Below are positions 1-9,216 of a DNA stretch of 64,000 nt, piece after piece. Under the pieces are notes generated by a model. It was given only the letters and a program-made list of their open reading frames with translations. It was not told where the DNA came from and did no database searches. The DNA lies in the NCBI GenBank assembly GCA_011053055.1, contig DRHT01000019.1, positions 33,401 through 97,400 of the forward strand, given 5' to 3'. The DNA is from Halopseudomonas sabulinigri. Its GTDB lineage: Bacteria > Pseudomonadota > Gammaproteobacteria > Pseudomonadales > Pseudomonadaceae. Position 1 is the stretch's first letter; each line of letters begins with the position of its first letter. The translations under genes were made by a program, and so were the position numbers.

Positions 1-853
1 GTTCATCGAGCAGCGCTTCAAACTCATCGTCGGTAATTTTGTCTGCAGTGTCTGCGGCGCTTTGTGGCACAGACGCCTCAACAGGCACGTCGTCTTCGAT
101 CTTGCCTGGCGCGCTGCCCTTACCGTGCAACTCATCCAGCAGCGCTTCAAATTCATCATCGGAGATATCGTCGCCGGAACTAGCGGCCGTGGTTGTGGCG
201 GGGCCACTTCCAACTTGGCCACTGCCATGCAACTCGTCCAGCAGAGCATCGAATTCATCATCGCTGATTTCATCACTGCCGGCGGTTGCTGACGCGGCCG
301 GCTCGGCTGTTACAGCGGGAGTTGCATTGCCATGCAGCGCATCGAGCAATAGCTCGAACTCGTCATCGGTTATATCGCCATCACCGCTGGAGATACTTTT
401 CACAGCAGCCAGAGCCGGTGCGGTCGGCGCAGCTGCAGCGACAGGCTCAACAATATCGGCACTGGCTGGTTGCGCTAACGCGGAAAGTGCAGCTAGCAAA
501 GCTGGCGTGGCAGGGGTGAGTTCTTGTTGGTTGCGCACCTGATCAAACATACTGTTGACCGTATCCAGCGCCTGTAGAACTACATCCATTAAATCGGAGG
601 TAACCGGGCGCTCGCCCTTGCGCAGAATATCAAACACGTTCTCGGCGATGTGGCAGCAAGCTACCAGGGCATCGAGTTGCAGGAAGCCAGCACCGCCTTT
701 AACGGTATGAAAACCGCGAAAGATAGCGTTGAGCAGATCCATGTCATCGGGACGGTTCTCCAGTTCGACCAACTGTTCGGACAACAGCTCGAGTATCTCA
801 CCTGCCTCGACCAGAAAGTCCTGGAGAATCTCTTCATCCGCATCGAAACTCAT
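1..853 (-). CDS. cheA: Chemotaxis histidine kinase CheA, N-terminal part (cut by window edge)
   Basis: Autophosphorylating kinase that passes phosphate to CheY under control of chemoreceptors. Only the first ~284 codons are here. The HPt (P1) domain is at the N-terminus, with phospho-acceptor His49 in FRGFHTVKGGAGFLQ. A low-complexity Ala/Pro/Ser linker follows, holding four copies of an acidic motif of the type ISDDEFEALLDELHG (see separate repeat entry). ATG at 853 is preceded by a GAGGGGAG ribosome site. The dimerisation, kinase and CheW-like domains must lie beyond base 1. It is last in the visible minus-strand series after cheY and cheZ, the usual Pseudomonas order. Identity is firm; the C-terminal part is unseen. 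Confidence 0.93.
   Translation of the reverse strand, partial: MSFDADEEILQDFLVEAGEILELLSEQLVELENRPDDMDLLNAIFRGFHTVKGGAGFLQLDALVACCHIAENVFDILRKGERPVTSDLMDVVLQALDTVNSMFDQVRNQQELTPATPALLAALSALAQPASADIVEPVAAAAPTAPALAAVKSISSGDGDITDDEFELLLDALHGNATPAVTAEPAASATAGSDEISDDEFDALLDELHGSGQVGSGPATTTAASSGDDISDDEFEALLDELHGKGSAPGKIEDDVPVEASVPQSAADTADKITDDEFEALLDE
3..375 (-). repeat. Four in-frame repeats of a 15-residue acidic motif inside cheA
   Basis: Four copies of a ~45-bp coding unit are read on the minus strand, with left edges near 3, 133, 234 and 336. They encode ITDDEFEALLDALHG, ISDDEFDALLDELHG, ISDDEFEALLDELHG and a fourth cut by the window edge (ITDDEFEALLDE...). They are separated by variable Ala/Pro/Ser-rich spacers whose lengths keep the frame. 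The motif resembles the last residues of CheZ encoded just upstream (DEVDDLLSSLGF). Confidence 0.85.
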
Positions 854-1026
854 GCACCCACTCCCCTCGGGCGTGTTAACAGTAAACGGTAATGCGTTGG
901 GCTAGTATCGCTGCTTGGGCGCAGTCCGCTGTTATTAGTCGCTAATCCGGAACCAGCAAGCCTGACTATTTCACAACTAGTCTGGCCGTTGCCGTCACAC
1001 TCGGTGCCGGCGATTTTTTGCAGGAG

Positions 1027-1821
1027 TCAGAACCCCAGGCTGGACAAAAGATCGTCGACTTCGTCCTGCCCGGATACAACGTCTTCTCTTGTATCGGCAT
1101 GAATTTGCGGACCTTCACCCCTGGGTGAGGTTTTTTTTGTCTCGCTGGCGGTTTCTGCGTGGTTGATGCCAGTAATTCGATCCACCTGGCCCGCCATGCG
1201 AACCAAGCTGAGCAAACTTTCTTCAACATCGTGCACTAGCGTAATGACGCGTTTGATCACCTGACCGGTAAGGTCCTGATAATCCTGCGCAATCAAAATA
1301 TCGTTAAGATGGCCCGATACGTCATTGCTGGTATTTTCGGCTTTCTCAAGAAAGTCACCCATACGCTTATACAGTTCACGAAACTCGTCGGCCGCCATCT
1401 CACGCCGCTGCAAACGCTGCCAGTCGCTACGCAAGGCCGCCGCTTCACCGCCCAGTTCAGATATCTTTGGCGCGCTGATTTCTACCAGGTCCATAGTGCG
1501 ATTGGCTGCCTTATCGGTCAGCTGCACCACATAATCCAGGCGATCCGAGGCATCAGAAATTTTCGAGGTTTCAGTTTCATCACCCAGGGCGTGGGTGGTG
1601 TCTATCTGAAAGTTGACAATGGAGTTGTGCAACGCACGGGTGAGCTGCCCCACCTCATGATAAAGACCGCGATCACGGGCTTGATTTATTGCGTGAATCA
1701 CCAATAGAGCTTCGGCGAAGTCACCCTGCTCCAGATGATCGACCAATTGGCGCGCATTGTCCTTGAGGGAATGTTCAAATTCCTGAGCAGTCGCCTGGCC
1801 GGGATCCTTACTTAACGCCAT
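1027..1821 (-). CDS. cheZ: CheY-P phosphatase CheZ
   Basis: Removes phosphate from CheY-P and so ends the motor-switching signal. 264 residues, largely helical. The catalytic helix carries QDYQDLTGQVIK around residues 179-190, with the Asp and Gln that complete the CheY active site in characterised CheZ proteins. The C-terminus DEVDDLLSSLGF is the family's CheY-binding peptide, after a flexible linker from about residue 215. It lies between cheY (21-nt gap) and cheA, probably in one transcript. The family assignment rests on both the catalytic motif and the tail. Confidence 0.95.
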   Translation of the reverse strand: MALSKDPGQATAQEFEHSLKDNARQLVDHLEQGDFAEALLVIHAINQARDRGLYHEVGQLTRALHNSIVNFQIDTTHALGDETETSKISDASDRLDYVVQLTDKAANRTMDLVEISAPKISELGGEAAALRSDWQRLQRREMAADEFRELYKRMGDFLEKAENTSNDVSGHLNDILIAQDYQDLTGQVIKRVITLVHDVEESLLSLVRMAGQVDRITGINHAETASETKKTSPRGEGPQIHADTREDVVSGQDEVDDLLSSLGF

Positions 1822-1842
1822 AACCTGTACCCCGGTTGATTA

Positions 1843-2232
1843 TTATTTTGCTTGCACTCGCTCAAAAATCTTTTCGATTTTTTCTTTCAAAGCCTGAGCA
1901 GTAAAAGGCTTCACAACATAACCGTTAACACCCGCCTGGGCTGCTTCGATGATCTGGTCCCGTTTGGCTTCAGCGGTCACCATCAGCACCGGCAGGTGCT
2001 TGAGACGCTCGTCAGCACGGACTGCACGCAGCAGGTCGATGCCACTCATGCCGGGCATGTTCCAGTCAGTCACCAGAAAATCGAAGTTACCACTCTGCAG
2101 CATCGGCAATGCGGTATTGCCATCATCGGCTTCAGCCGTGTTGGTAAAACCCAGGTCGCGCAACAGGTTTTTGATAATGCGCCTCATCGTTGAAAAATCA
2201 TCAACGATGAGAATTTTCATATTCTTGTCCAA
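1843..2232 (-). CDS. cheY: Chemotaxis response regulator CheY (TTG start)
   Basis: Single-domain receiver that binds the flagellar switch when phosphorylated. Acidic pocket Asp11-Asp12, phospho-acceptor Asp56 in LVTDWNMPG, Thr86 in LMVTAEA and Lys108 in YVVKPF are all present. The start is a TTG at 2232: a GGAGG lies 5 nt upstream of it, while the in-frame ATG at 2220 (MKILIVDD) would sit 17 nt from that site. The product therefore carries four extra residues (MDKN) before the usual MKILIVDD start. It follows fliA after ~210 bp, so it may have its own promoter; I found no convincing sigma-28 site there. Confidence 0.95.
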   Translation of the reverse strand: MDKNMKILIVDDFSTMRRIIKNLLRDLGFTNTAEADDGNTALPMLQSGNFDFLVTDWNMPGMSGIDLLRAVRADERLKHLPVLMVTAEAKRDQIIEAAQAGVNGYVVKPFTAQALKEKIEKIFERVQAK

Positions 2233-2442
2233 GTCGACCTCCGTACAAACCAGGGAAAGTGCAGGCCTGCACCCCGAAAACCCATTGCAATGGCCAAACT
2301 AGCCGTATAAAGAAACTCTGAATAGCCTGCTGCTGCGCAACCGGTTGTTCACAATATCTTCAGTTTACAGCCATCAAAACAGGATCAGGCACAGTGCTAC
2401 TATTTGCGCAATTCGAGCATTGTCCGGATGTTGGCGACAAAA

Positions 2443-3180
2443 TCAATCATTTCGCCAACTTGATAGACGGGCGCGCAGTCGTGCGGCACATTGACTATGC
2501 AGCTGACTTACCCGCGATTCACTTACTCCCAACACCGCGCCGATCTCCTTGAGGTTCAGTTCTTCATCGTAATACAACGACAGAAGCAGACGTTCCCGTT
2601 CAGGTAAACCGTCGATTGCTTCCGCCAACGCGCCGCGAAAACGTTCATCTTCCAGCCCAGAGAAAGGCTCGAAATCACCCTGTACATCGGCCGGCGCACC
2701 ACTTTCCAACAGGTCATCAAAGCTAAAAAGCTTGCTCCCCGCTGTGTCGTTGAGAATCGCGTAATATTCTTCAAGACTCATATCAAGTTCGGCAGCAATC
2801 TCGTGATCTTTAGCGTCACGCCCCAAACGAGATTCAACAGCGCGCATCGCATCACTGACCATGCGTGTATTTCGATGCACTGAACGTGGCGCCCAATCAC
2901 CTTTGCGTACTTCATCAAGCATGGCGCCACGAATGCGGATACCAGCATAGGTTTCAAAACTGGCACCTTTGCCGAAGTCGAACTTACGAGAAGCCTCTAA
3001 CAGGCCAATCATGCCGGCCTGGATCAGATCATCAACCTGCACACTGGACGGCAGCCGGCCTAACAGATGGTAAGCAATGCGCTTCACTAGCGGAGCATAT
3101 TGCTCAACGAGTCGATCCTGGTCATTCGCAGAACGTTGTGCTCGTGTATACATGCTTAGTCCGCCAGCCGATGCAATCAT
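2443..3180 (-). CDS. fliA: Flagellar sigma factor FliA (sigma-28)
   Basis: RNA polymerase sigma factor for late flagellar and chemotaxis genes. Region 2 is seen in YAPLVKRIAYHLL and VDDLIQAGMIGLLEA. The C-terminal region 4 helix-turn-helix is in LNLKEIGAVLGVSESRVSQL. 245 residues is normal for the family. The ATG at 3180 overlaps the fleN stop by 4 bp (ATGA), suggesting translational coupling; a second Met (MYTRAQ) lies 9 residues in. It sits in the flhA-flhF-fleN-fliA run, where FleN, the antagonist of FleQ in Pseudomonas, precedes it. Confidence 0.95.
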   Translation of the reverse strand: MIASAGGLSMYTRAQRSANDQDRLVEQYAPLVKRIAYHLLGRLPSSVQVDDLIQAGMIGLLEASRKFDFGKGASFETYAGIRIRGAMLDEVRKGDWAPRSVHRNTRMVSDAMRAVESRLGRDAKDHEIAAELDMSLEEYYAILNDTAGSKLFSFDDLLESGAPADVQGDFEPFSGLEDERFRGALAEAIDGLPERERLLLSLYYDEELNLKEIGAVLGVSESRVSQLHSQCAARLRARLSSWRND

Positions 3181-4004
3181 AGGCCCGAGCCGGTAGGCCG
3201 TACCAGACGCTCGACGAAGAATTCCAGGTGTCCGCGTGGATTAGCTGGCAAAGGCCATGAATCCACCTTCTGCGCAATTGCTCTAATGGCCATGGCCGCT
3301 TTGCTGCGCGGGAAAGCCTCATAGACTGCACGTTGCTTCTGTACGGACTTGCGCACCGCTTCATCGAAAGGTACCGCCCCGACGTATTGCAGTGCTACGT
3401 CGAGAAACCGGTCAGTTACTTTAGACAGCTTAGCAAATACCATGCGACCTTCCTGCGGGGTGTTCACCATATTGGCCAAAATTCGGAAACGCGTCATGCC
3501 GTGATCACGGTTTAGCAGCTTGATCAGTGCATAAGCATCCGTAATAGAGGTAGGCTCATCACAGACGACGACCAGTGCTTCCTGGGCTGCCCGTACGAAG
3601 CTGACCACCGAATCGCCGATACCGGCGGCAGTGTCGACAATCAACACATCGATATTGTCACCAACCTCGCTGAATGACTGGATCAGACCTGCATGCTGTT
3701 GAGGGCTAAGGTTAACCATGTTCGCCGCGCCGGACGCAGCAGGCACGACGCGGATACCACCGGGGCCGGGGATCATCACGTCGCGCAGATCACACTTGCC
3801 TTCCAGCACGTCAGCCAGCGTAGCCTTGGGTTTTAACCCAAGCAATACGTCAACGTTGGCTAGCCCCAAGTCGGCATCCAACAGCACGACACGGCGCCCC
3901 AACTCCGCCAGCGCAAGGCTAAGATTGACCGACACATTAGTTTTGCCGATACCACCCTTGCCGCCGGTGACTGCGATAACCTGAACCGGATGATTGCTAC
4001 CCAT
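3177..4004 (-). CDS. fleN: Flagellar number regulator FleN (MinD/ParA-like ATPase)
   Basis: ParA/MinD-family ATPase that limits flagellar number by restraining the master activator FleQ in Pseudomonas. The deviant Walker A motif GGKGGIGKT is at residues 14-22, followed by LLDADLGLANVDVLLG. The switch region VDTAAGIG is in mid-protein, and an amphipathic C-terminal stretch is typical of membrane-associated members. 275 residues. It lies 32 bp after flhF and overlaps fliA by 4 bp. In other bacteria the same protein is called FlhG or YlxH. Confidence 0.95.
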   Translation of the reverse strand: MGSNHPVQVIAVTGGKGGIGKTNVSVNLSLALAELGRRVVLLDADLGLANVDVLLGLKPKATLADVLEGKCDLRDVMIPGPGGIRVVPAASGAANMVNLSPQQHAGLIQSFSEVGDNIDVLIVDTAAGIGDSVVSFVRAAQEALVVVCDEPTSITDAYALIKLLNRDHGMTRFRILANMVNTPQEGRMVFAKLSKVTDRFLDVALQYVGAVPFDEAVRKSVQKQRAVYEAFPRSKAAMAIRAIAQKVDSWPLPANPRGHLEFFVERLVRPTGSGL

Positions 4005-4036
4005 CTACGATGATTACCTTGAATTATTGATTTCGC

Positions 4037-5395
4037 TTAGCTTGCCCGCTGGCCATGCATCATACCGGCAAACACATCTGCCATCGCCTGATCTTCCGGC
4101 GCTTCATTACCCGCCATACTGACCGCGCGACTTACCAACTGGTGCCCTAACGCACGATTGATATCGTCTGGAATTCGCTGGCCATCTGCCAGATAGGCTA
4201 CCGGCAAACCCTGTTCCATAGCCAGCCCTAATGACTCACCCAGCGTTGCGGCCTCGTCGACCTTTGTAAGAACGCACCCACTGAGCCCACAACTCTTATA
4301 GTTGTGATAAGCCGCCTTCATTACACGGTACTGACTGGTTGCCGCCAGTACCAACAATTTACGTACTTGCTGCCCCTGCTGCGCCAGTGCGTTCAACTGA
4401 CCGCGCAGATAAGGGTCCTGCGCTTGCAAGCCGGCCGTATCTACCAATACCAAACGCTTACCGGAAAAATCAGCCAGCACATCCTGCAAACTATTCTGCT
4501 CATCAACTACTCGCACCGGCACGTCAAGAATGCGGCCGAGGGTACGCAGCTGTTCATGCGCGCCAATGCGATAGGTATCCATAGTTACCAGGGCCACATG
4601 CTGGCTACCGTGCTTAAGCACGTAGCGTGCTGCTAACTTACCCAGCGTGGTGGTTTTGCCTGCGCCGGTTGGGCCGACAAGGGCGATAATACCGCCTTGA
4701 TCCAGCATATCTTCACGCAAAGTAGGAATGCGGTGCGATAGGTGTGCAAGTACCAGGCGCCAAGCTTGGCGAACGTCAGTCACATCAGCGACTTGGCTCA
4801 GCAGGTTCTGGCAGATTTCTGCCGGCAGACCGATCTGTGTCAGCCGGCGCCACAAGCCAGCCTGTTTAGGCTGACGCTGGCTGAGTTGGCCCCAAGCCAT
4901 ACCGCCCAACTGCGACTCCAACATCTCACGCAACCCTGCCAACTCGGCGCGCATAGCACTAAGCCCAGTACTTTCAGCCGCGTCAGCGACAGGGACTGCA
5001 GCACTTACCTTGCGCTGCACCGGCGGCTCTTCGCTTGGCTCTTGCACCAGACGATCAAGCAGGTCGCGCGCAACTGGCGAGCCTTGCTCGGCCGCCGCGC
5101 GCATGCTGTCCCCGAATAATTGACGGTTAACCGTTGGCTGGTTACGCGAAACCATCTGGCCTACCTCAAGCTCAGCGCGGGCGGCAACGATTCGCTCCTG
5201 GGTCTTTTTCAGTTCCTGATCCAGCCCTGGCGTCGGCGGCGTGATGCGCGGCGCAACATAGTCCAGCGCTGCGGTCAGCTCTACCCCACCAGCCACACGG
5301 CGGTTAGCGATAATCGAGGCGTCAGCGCCCAGCTCATCACGCACCAGTTTCATCGCTTGGCGCATATCGGCGGCAAAGAAACGTTTGACTTTCAT
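4037..5395 (-). CDS. flhF: SRP-type GTPase FlhF, polar flagellum placement
   Basis: Signal-recognition-particle-family GTPase that sets the polar site of flagellar assembly. There is a basic N-terminal domain (MKVKRFFAADMRQAMK), a variable linker, and a C-terminal NG domain. P-loop GPTGAGKTTT is near residues 241-250, followed by MDTYRIGAHEQL and the G3 motif VDTAGL. I take the ATG at 5395, not the upstream ATG at 5407, because GAGGT lies just before 5395 and the upstream start would bury it. 452 residues. Flanked by flhA and fleN in one operon. Confidence 0.94.
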   Translation of the reverse strand: MKVKRFFAADMRQAMKLVRDELGADASIIANRRVAGGVELTAALDYVAPRITPPTPGLDQELKKTQERIVAARAELEVGQMVSRNQPTVNRQLFGDSMRAAAEQGSPVARDLLDRLVQEPSEEPPVQRKVSAAVPVADAAESTGLSAMRAELAGLREMLESQLGGMAWGQLSQRQPKQAGLWRRLTQIGLPAEICQNLLSQVADVTDVRQAWRLVLAHLSHRIPTLREDMLDQGGIIALVGPTGAGKTTTLGKLAARYVLKHGSQHVALVTMDTYRIGAHEQLRTLGRILDVPVRVVDEQNSLQDVLADFSGKRLVLVDTAGLQAQDPYLRGQLNALAQQGQQVRKLLVLAATSQYRVMKAAYHNYKSCGLSGCVLTKVDEAATLGESLGLAMEQGLPVAYLADGQRIPDDINRALGHQLVSRAVSMAGNEAPEDQAMADVFAGMMHGQRAS

Positions 5396-5469
5396 GGCTG
5401 ACCTCATCAGTTACCGGTGCCCCGCGCATCGCGCCAGGCTGCGTTTAATCTGCGTTCTTGAGCCTTGGC

Positions 5470-7596
5470 TCAGTTCTGTCCGACCGTGGCGACTATGGTC
5501 ACCTGCTTGCTGTCCGGAATTTCCTGGTAGGACAACACATGGGCTCCGGGGGCGGCGTAGCGGACAAACTTGGCCATCATCATCCGAATCGGCCCAGCCA
5601 CCAGCAGGATCGCTGGCTTGCCCTGTACTTCCTGACGCTGCACCGCTTCTGACAACGAGCGTTGCAGTTTTTCTGCCATCCCGGGCTCCAGCAACATGCC
5701 ATCATCGACACCCTGCCCAGCCTTCTGAAGACTCTGTAGCAACATCTGTTCCAACCTTGGTTCCAGAGTGATCACAGGCAGCTCGGAGTCAAGCCCCACA
5801 ATGCTTTGCACGATCGAGCGCGACAGCGCAACGCGCACTGCCCCAATCACAGCGCCAGTATCTTGACTCTTGCCCGAGCTGTTAGCGATAGACTCAGCGA
5901 TGGTCCGAATGTCGCGCACCGGCACCTGCTCCTGCAGCAGGCCCTGCAACACTTTGAGCAGATTGGAGACTGAAATAAGCCCTGGCACTAGCTCCTCAGC
6001 CAGCTTTGGCGAAGCCTTGGCCAGCACTTGCAGCAGCTGCTGCACTTCCTCATGGCCAATCAGCTCATGTGCGTGCTTGTGCAGAATTTGGTTGATGTGG
6101 GTGGCCACCACGGTGCTGGCGTCGACTACCGTGTAACCAAGCGACTGAGCCTGGTCTTTCTGCATCGGCTCGATCCATACCGCATCCAACCCAAAGGCAG
6201 GATCTTTACCCGCCAAGCCTTTGATTTCGCCAAATACCTGGCCTGGGTTGATTGCCAGCTCACGGTCTGGGTAAACCTCAGCTTCAGCTACGCCAACACC
6301 CATCAGCGTCAATCTATAGGCATTGGGTGCCAGATCGAGGTTGTCGCGGATGTGTACCGAGGGCATCAAAAAGCCCAAGTCCTGTGACAGTTTTTTACGC
6401 ACGCCCTTAATCCGCGCCAGCAACTGCCCACCCTGGTTCCGGTCGACCAGCGGAATCAAACGGTAACCTACCTCCAACCCCACCATGTCGACCGGGGTGA
6501 CGTCATCCCAGCCCAGCTCACGGGTTTCTGGCGACTGCACCGCTGGCGGCAGCGCCTGCTTGCGCTCAACCTCAGCGTCCTCTTCAACCTTGACCTGCTG
6601 TCGTTTGGCAATCACGTAGGCGCCACCGGCTGCCAGCGCACCCAAACCAATAAAGGAAAAGTGTGGCATGCCGGGAATCAGGCCCATGATGATCATGATC
6701 GCCGCGGCAATAGCCAGCGCCTTGGGCGAGGTGAACATCTGACGCTGCACCTGCGCGCCCATGTCTTCAGAGGTGGAGACCCGCGTCACCATAATGGCGG
6801 CAGCGGTAGACAGCAGCAGCGACGGAATTTGCGCCACCAAACCGTCACCAATGGTCAACAGCACGTAGATTTTGCCGGCTTCTGCGAATGGCAGGCCGTG
6901 CTGCGCCATACCGATGGCTAAACCACCAATCACGTTGATGAACAGAATCAGCAGACCGGCAACCGCGTCACCGCGTACGAACTTACTGGCACCGTCCATG
7001 GAGCCGTAGAAATCCGCTTCCTGCGACACCTCCATCCGCCGGGTCTTGGCCTGTTCCTGATCAATCAGACCCGAATTCAAATCGGCGTCGATTGCCATCT
7101 GTTTGCCAGGCATAGCATCCAGGGTGAAGCGAGCGCTCACTTCTGAGATACGCCCAGCACCCTTGGTAACTACCACAAAGTTGATAATCATCAGGATGGC
7201 GAACACCACCAGACCCACAACATAGTTACCGCCGATCACCACTTCACCGAAGGCCTGAATAACCTTACCCGCCGCGTCACCACCCTCATGACCATAGAGC
7301 AGCACCACTCGCGTAGACGCTACGTTGAGCGCCAAGCGCAGTAAGGTGGCGACCAGCAATATGGTGGGGAACACGGCGAAATCAAGCGGGCGCAAGGCGT
7401 AAGCGCCGACCAACAGCACCACCAAGGCCAGCGCGATATTGAAGGTAAAGAGCACGTCGAGTATGAAGGGTGGCACCGGCAACATCATCATGCCGAGCAT
7501 CACCAGCAATAGAATAGGCACACCCAGACTGCCGTGGCGCAAGCCGGCCAGATTGGTCCGCATGTTACCCATCATTTGTGTGCGATCGACAGCCAT
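5470..7596 (-). CDS. flhA: Flagellar export gate protein FlhA
   Basis: Core membrane subunit of the flagellar type III export gate. The N-terminal half has about eight membrane segments (for example VPILLLVMLGMMMLP and FAILMIINFVVVT). The conserved cytoplasmic FHIPEP loop includes SARFTLDAMPGKQMAIDADL. The C-terminal cytoplasmic domain follows a linker at about residue 330. ATG at 7596 gives 708 residues; a TTG six codons upstream has no ribosome site. A sigma-54 promoter candidate lies at 7653-7669. It heads the flhA-flhF-fleN-fliA run. flhB is not next to it in this window. Confidence 0.95.
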   Translation of the reverse strand: MAVDRTQMMGNMRTNLAGLRHGSLGVPILLLVMLGMMMLPVPPFILDVLFTFNIALALVVLLVGAYALRPLDFAVFPTILLVATLLRLALNVASTRVVLLYGHEGGDAAGKVIQAFGEVVIGGNYVVGLVVFAILMIINFVVVTKGAGRISEVSARFTLDAMPGKQMAIDADLNSGLIDQEQAKTRRMEVSQEADFYGSMDGASKFVRGDAVAGLLILFINVIGGLAIGMAQHGLPFAEAGKIYVLLTIGDGLVAQIPSLLLSTAAAIMVTRVSTSEDMGAQVQRQMFTSPKALAIAAAIMIIMGLIPGMPHFSFIGLGALAAGGAYVIAKRQQVKVEEDAEVERKQALPPAVQSPETRELGWDDVTPVDMVGLEVGYRLIPLVDRNQGGQLLARIKGVRKKLSQDLGFLMPSVHIRDNLDLAPNAYRLTLMGVGVAEAEVYPDRELAINPGQVFGEIKGLAGKDPAFGLDAVWIEPMQKDQAQSLGYTVVDASTVVATHINQILHKHAHELIGHEEVQQLLQVLAKASPKLAEELVPGLISVSNLLKVLQGLLQEQVPVRDIRTIAESIANSSGKSQDTGAVIGAVRVALSRSIVQSIVGLDSELPVITLEPRLEQMLLQSLQKAGQGVDDGMLLEPGMAEKLQRSLSEAVQRQEVQGKPAILLVAGPIRMMMAKFVRYAAPGAHVLSYQEIPDSKQVTIVATVGQN

Positions 7597-7652
7597 TGCC
7601 CGGAGCTTCCCCAATCAATAATTTGACGCAATTTGCGTGCTAACAGACTCTA

Positions 7653-7669
7653 GGCAAGAAGCGTTCCAG
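7653..7669 (-). promoter_or_regulatory. Sigma-54 (-24/-12) promoter candidate for flhA
   Basis: Read on the minus strand the site is CTGGAACGCTTCTTGCC: a -24 element TGGAACG and -12 element TTGC with the required 10-nt GG-to-GC spacing. The only clear deviation from TGGCACG-N4-TTGC is one base. It would start transcription near 7642, about 45 nt before the flhA ATG. FleQ/sigma-54 control of flhA is established in Pseudomonas aeruginosa, which supports the call. Confidence 0.75.
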
Positions 7670-7994
7670 CTTAGCGAAAAGAGCGCCAATCAGGATAATG
7701 TCGAAGTGCCATACACTAAACCTGAAAACCAGTGCTATGCTTTGCTGGTGCGGACACTCTGATACACTGCGCTAGCGACAACGGCAACGGATGGCCCGGT
7801 TTAGAACAAGGCTATCGGCTAACCGGCGAACCTGCGTAAAGGCGTCTGAATCAGTTATTCGCGCAGTTTTCCGGTCAAGACTCTGATAGACCGAAAAACG
7901 CTGAAAGACACTGCGAGCAGTTAGTGACCGCTGTTATTTTTACGCATTTTCAATAGCCATACTCAGTGGTTCCTGGCCATCACAGAGAGAATTC
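7670..7994. other. Non-coding gap between flhA and the Sel1 lipoprotein gene
   Basis: About 325 bp separate the divergent flhA and Sel1-lipoprotein genes. No plausible gene is seen on either strand. It must hold the activator-binding region for flhA and a promoter for the plus-strand genes. I could not pick a convincing -35/-10 pair for the latter. Confidence 0.5.
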
Positions 7995-9203
7995 ATGCGC
8001 GTACTTGTTGTTTTGCTGCTCATCGTTACAGCGGCCCTAACCGGCTGCGAGAGCCTATCTCAGCCTGACAGTCTGTTGGCACGTTCCAGCGAAGCATTAA
8101 AAAATCAGCGCCAACGCCTGGCCGACCTCGCCGCCAGTTTGACCAGCGATCCAAAGGAGCAAGAGCGCCACGCTGAAGTGCAGGCGCTGTTTGATCAAGA
8201 ATATATAGACCCACTCACTGTCTACTTGCAGCGGCACGGCGAAGACTCGAACTACGCTCCCTATGCAGAGTTGGTCCGTGCCGAACGCAGCGAACGTTGC
8301 GGCGTGGTTGCCGCCCGTTATGCTCCACAGGATCCCAACGCTGCAACGCTACAACGCCTTAAGCGCGGCTATGTATTCTCTTGTCCTGCGGTGATTGATG
8401 CCTTCGCCCTACGGGTGAGCGCGGCGCAGTCGGCGGTTGCTACTCAAACTAACGCCACACCCGTTACGCCAACCGCCAAAGCCGACACGCCCGTCAGCCA
8501 ACGCGCTGCCAGCAGCAATAACGCAAAAGATTGCTACCTGTTGTTTAGCATTAAAAACTTTCAGCAAGCTCAACCCTCTTGCTCTGCCGCTGCCGCGAAG
8601 GGCGATGGCAAAGCCCAGCATCACCTTGCGGTGATTGCACAAACAGACGGGGATCAGTCTGAGGCGCTGCGCTGGGCACGCGAGTCGGCTGGCCAGGGCG
8701 ACGCCAACGGTCAGCTGTTACTGGCTCAACTACTCGCCGCACAAGATCAACAAGAAGAAGCCGCTACCTGGCTGAAGGCAGCAAGTGATCAGGACCAGCG
8801 CGAGGCCAACTTTTTACTGGCCCAGGCTTACCAGCAAGGCACGGGGCTCGCCAGGAACTTTCCGCAATCGCAGGTCCACCTGCATCGCGCCGCCAGCGCC
8901 GGTTATGTGCCCGCTATTTTGCAGCTGGCCAACCAGCAAAAAGGTTCAGCTAGCGCTCGTCATTGGCTGCGAGAGGCAGCAAAAAAGAACTCGGCCACCG
9001 CCCAATATGAGCTAGGCATGGATTATCTGCAGGGCACCAGTGGCGATACCGACCTGATAGAGGCTTACGTCTGGCTGAGCTTGGCGTTGGTTAACGGCGA
9101 AAAACGCGGCAAACGGCATGTAGAACAGCTATCGTCCCAACTCAGTCCGGAAGAGTTGACTCAGGCCCAAGGCCGCGTCCATTCTGGGCTTAACGGACTC
9201 TAG
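7995..9203 (+). CDS. Sel1-like repeat lipoprotein
   Basis: Predicted outer-membrane lipoprotein of 402 residues. The signal peptide ends in lipobox LTGC (Cys18, followed by Glu). An Ala/Thr-rich linker runs at about 140-180. From about residue 200 to 375 there are Sel1-type TPR units, for example ALRWARESAGQGDANGQLLL, AATWLKAASDQDQREANFLL and ARHWLREAAKKNSATAQYEL. Such repeats bind other proteins. It is followed after 13 nt by a GGDEF/EAL protein with a periplasmic N-terminal domain, so the two are probably co-transcribed. It may act as an envelope partner of that enzyme, but this is inference. Specific function unknown. Confidence 0.8.
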   Translation: MRVLVVLLLIVTAALTGCESLSQPDSLLARSSEALKNQRQRLADLAASLTSDPKEQERHAEVQALFDQEYIDPLTVYLQRHGEDSNYAPYAELVRAERSERCGVVAARYAPQDPNAATLQRLKRGYVFSCPAVIDAFALRVSAAQSAVATQTNATPVTPTAKADTPVSQRAASSNNAKDCYLLFSIKNFQQAQPSCSAAAAKGDGKAQHHLAVIAQTDGDQSEALRWARESAGQGDANGQLLLAQLLAAQDQQEEAATWLKAASDQDQREANFLLAQAYQQGTGLARNFPQSQVHLHRAASAGYVPAILQLANQQKGSASARHWLREAAKKNSATAQYELGMDYLQGTSGDTDLIEAYVWLSLALVNGEKRGKRHVEQLSSQLSPEELTQAQGRVHSGLNGL

Positions 9204-9216
9204 CCAAGGAATGCCC

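Noticed and set aside
1..375. CRISPR-like spaced repeats
   Set aside because: The units are coding, differ at silent sites, keep reading frame, and lie inside cheA.
39..542. Plus-strand Ser-rich open frame with repeats
   Set aside because: It is the antisense reading of the cheA linker repeats. The minus frame has the HPt domain and a ribosome site.
7704..7720. TGGCAC on the minus strand as a sigma-54 -24 element
   Set aside because: The -12 position reads CATT, not TTGC. The site at 7653-7669 is far better.
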